DNA of 64,000 nucleotides, taken from Paractinoplanes abujensis. Its GTDB lineage: Bacteria > Actinomycetota > Actinomycetes > Mycobacteriales > Micromonosporaceae. A program made the position numbers and the translations under genes. The notes beneath the pieces were generated by a model, which searched no databases, had not been told where the DNA came from, and saw only the letters and a program-made list of their open reading frames with translations. The stretch spans positions 3,162,001 through 3,226,000 of the forward strand of contig NZ_JACHMF010000001.1 in assembly GCF_014204895.1 (NCBI RefSeq), read 5' to 3'. Below, piece by piece: positions 63,844-64,000 of the stretch (position 1 is the first letter of the stretch; the number at the start of each line of letters is the position of its first letter).

Positions 63844-64000
63844 ATGGTGGGTCGGCAATTCGGGTGGCTGTGGACGGCGTACACGATCAGCACGTTCGGC
63901 ACCTGGCTCGGGTTCGGCGCCTTCCCGCTGATCGCGATCCTGGTGCTGCGGGCCGGGCCGGTCGAGGTGTCGCTCCTGTCCGCAGCGGGTCTGGCCGTCG
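63844..64000 (+). CDS. MFS transporter, N-terminal part (cut by window end)
   Basis: The first 52 residues of a membrane transporter: MVGRQFGWLWTAYTISTFGT, then WLGFGAFPLIAILVLRAGPV and EVSLLSAAGLAV. The pattern F..LW..Y.IS..G.W and the loop GP.EVSLL are typical of MFS_3 exporters. The gene continues beyond the window. Divergent from the LysR regulator with about 120 bp between. Confidence 0.7.
   Translation, partial: MVGRQFGWLWTAYTISTFGTWLGFGAFPLIAILVLRAGPVEVSLLSAAGLAV

Noticed and set aside
1..64000. Insertion sequences, prophage, integrase or tRNA-linked attachment sites
   Set aside because: No transposase, recombinase or tRNA was recognised in any frame; the repeats lack terminal inverted repeats or target duplications.

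Overview
The window is about 64 kb of very GC-rich actinobacterial chromosome. I infer a filamentous actinomycete of the Micromonosporaceae, Actinoplanes-like, without a database search to confirm it. The grounds are the strong third-position GC bias, frequent GTG starts, recurring CGTACGG words, many Tat and lipoprotein exports, secreted glycoside hydrolases with (TTPPA)n linkers, LAL and PucR regulators, and a ClpP3/ClpP4/PopR locus. I see no integrase, transposase, phage, CRISPR, rRNA or tRNA gene. It reads as an accessory arm rich in regulators, exporters and secreted proteins.

Layout. 0-2.8 kb: a TraB/Tiki-like protein, a sigma-region-4 mini-protein, then clpP3-clpP4 converging on popR. 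Two PopR-type palindromes lie upstream of clpP3, and PopR ends in Leu-Ala-Ala. 2.9-18.8 kb: two leftward transcription units that look like one peptide-salvage system. They encode a lipoprotein binding protein, DppB, a DppC-DppD fusion, an S12 serine hydrolase, DppF and a PucR regulator; then, past a repeat-filled gap, an S9-S12 fusion peptidase, an M20 amidohydrolase, a GNAT acyltransferase and an enolase-superfamily N-succinylamino-acid racemase/OSBS. The last three match the known three-enzyme route that converts D- to L-amino acids.

18.8-28.9 kb: a TetR/SDR pair, a RibD-like reductase, an AraC regulator, a CBM2 mannanase behind a perfect TGGGAGCGCTCCCA box, 1 kb of tandem repeats, a methyltransferase, two truncated pseudogenes, a GH16-like secreted enzyme with a CBM5/12-like module, a GntR regulator and small zinc-ribbon proteins. 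28.9-41 kb: a three-domain NodB deacetylase-GT2-LCP protein with a small membrane partner, a Tat-exported repeat protein, an SDR/XRE pair, and three regulator/transporter or phosphatase units (CGNR-MFS, MarR-MFS, PhoX). 41-51.3 kb: a GGDEF-EAL protein, two similar histidine kinases without response regulators, two DedA-like proteins, CorA and TrkH-TrkA. 51.3-64 kb: small hypotheticals, oxidoreductases, a multicopper oxidase, a LAL regulator, a Cmx-like exporter with a possible leader peptide, a 58-residue exported peptide, an RTX-like protein, LysR and the start of another MFS gene.

The main unexplained signal is a family of degenerate short repeats with an 18-bp core. It fills intergenic regions at 9.2-9.95 kb and 23.2-24.2 kb and also occurs as a 360-bp in-frame array inside the nucleotide-binding domain of the DppC-DppD fusion.
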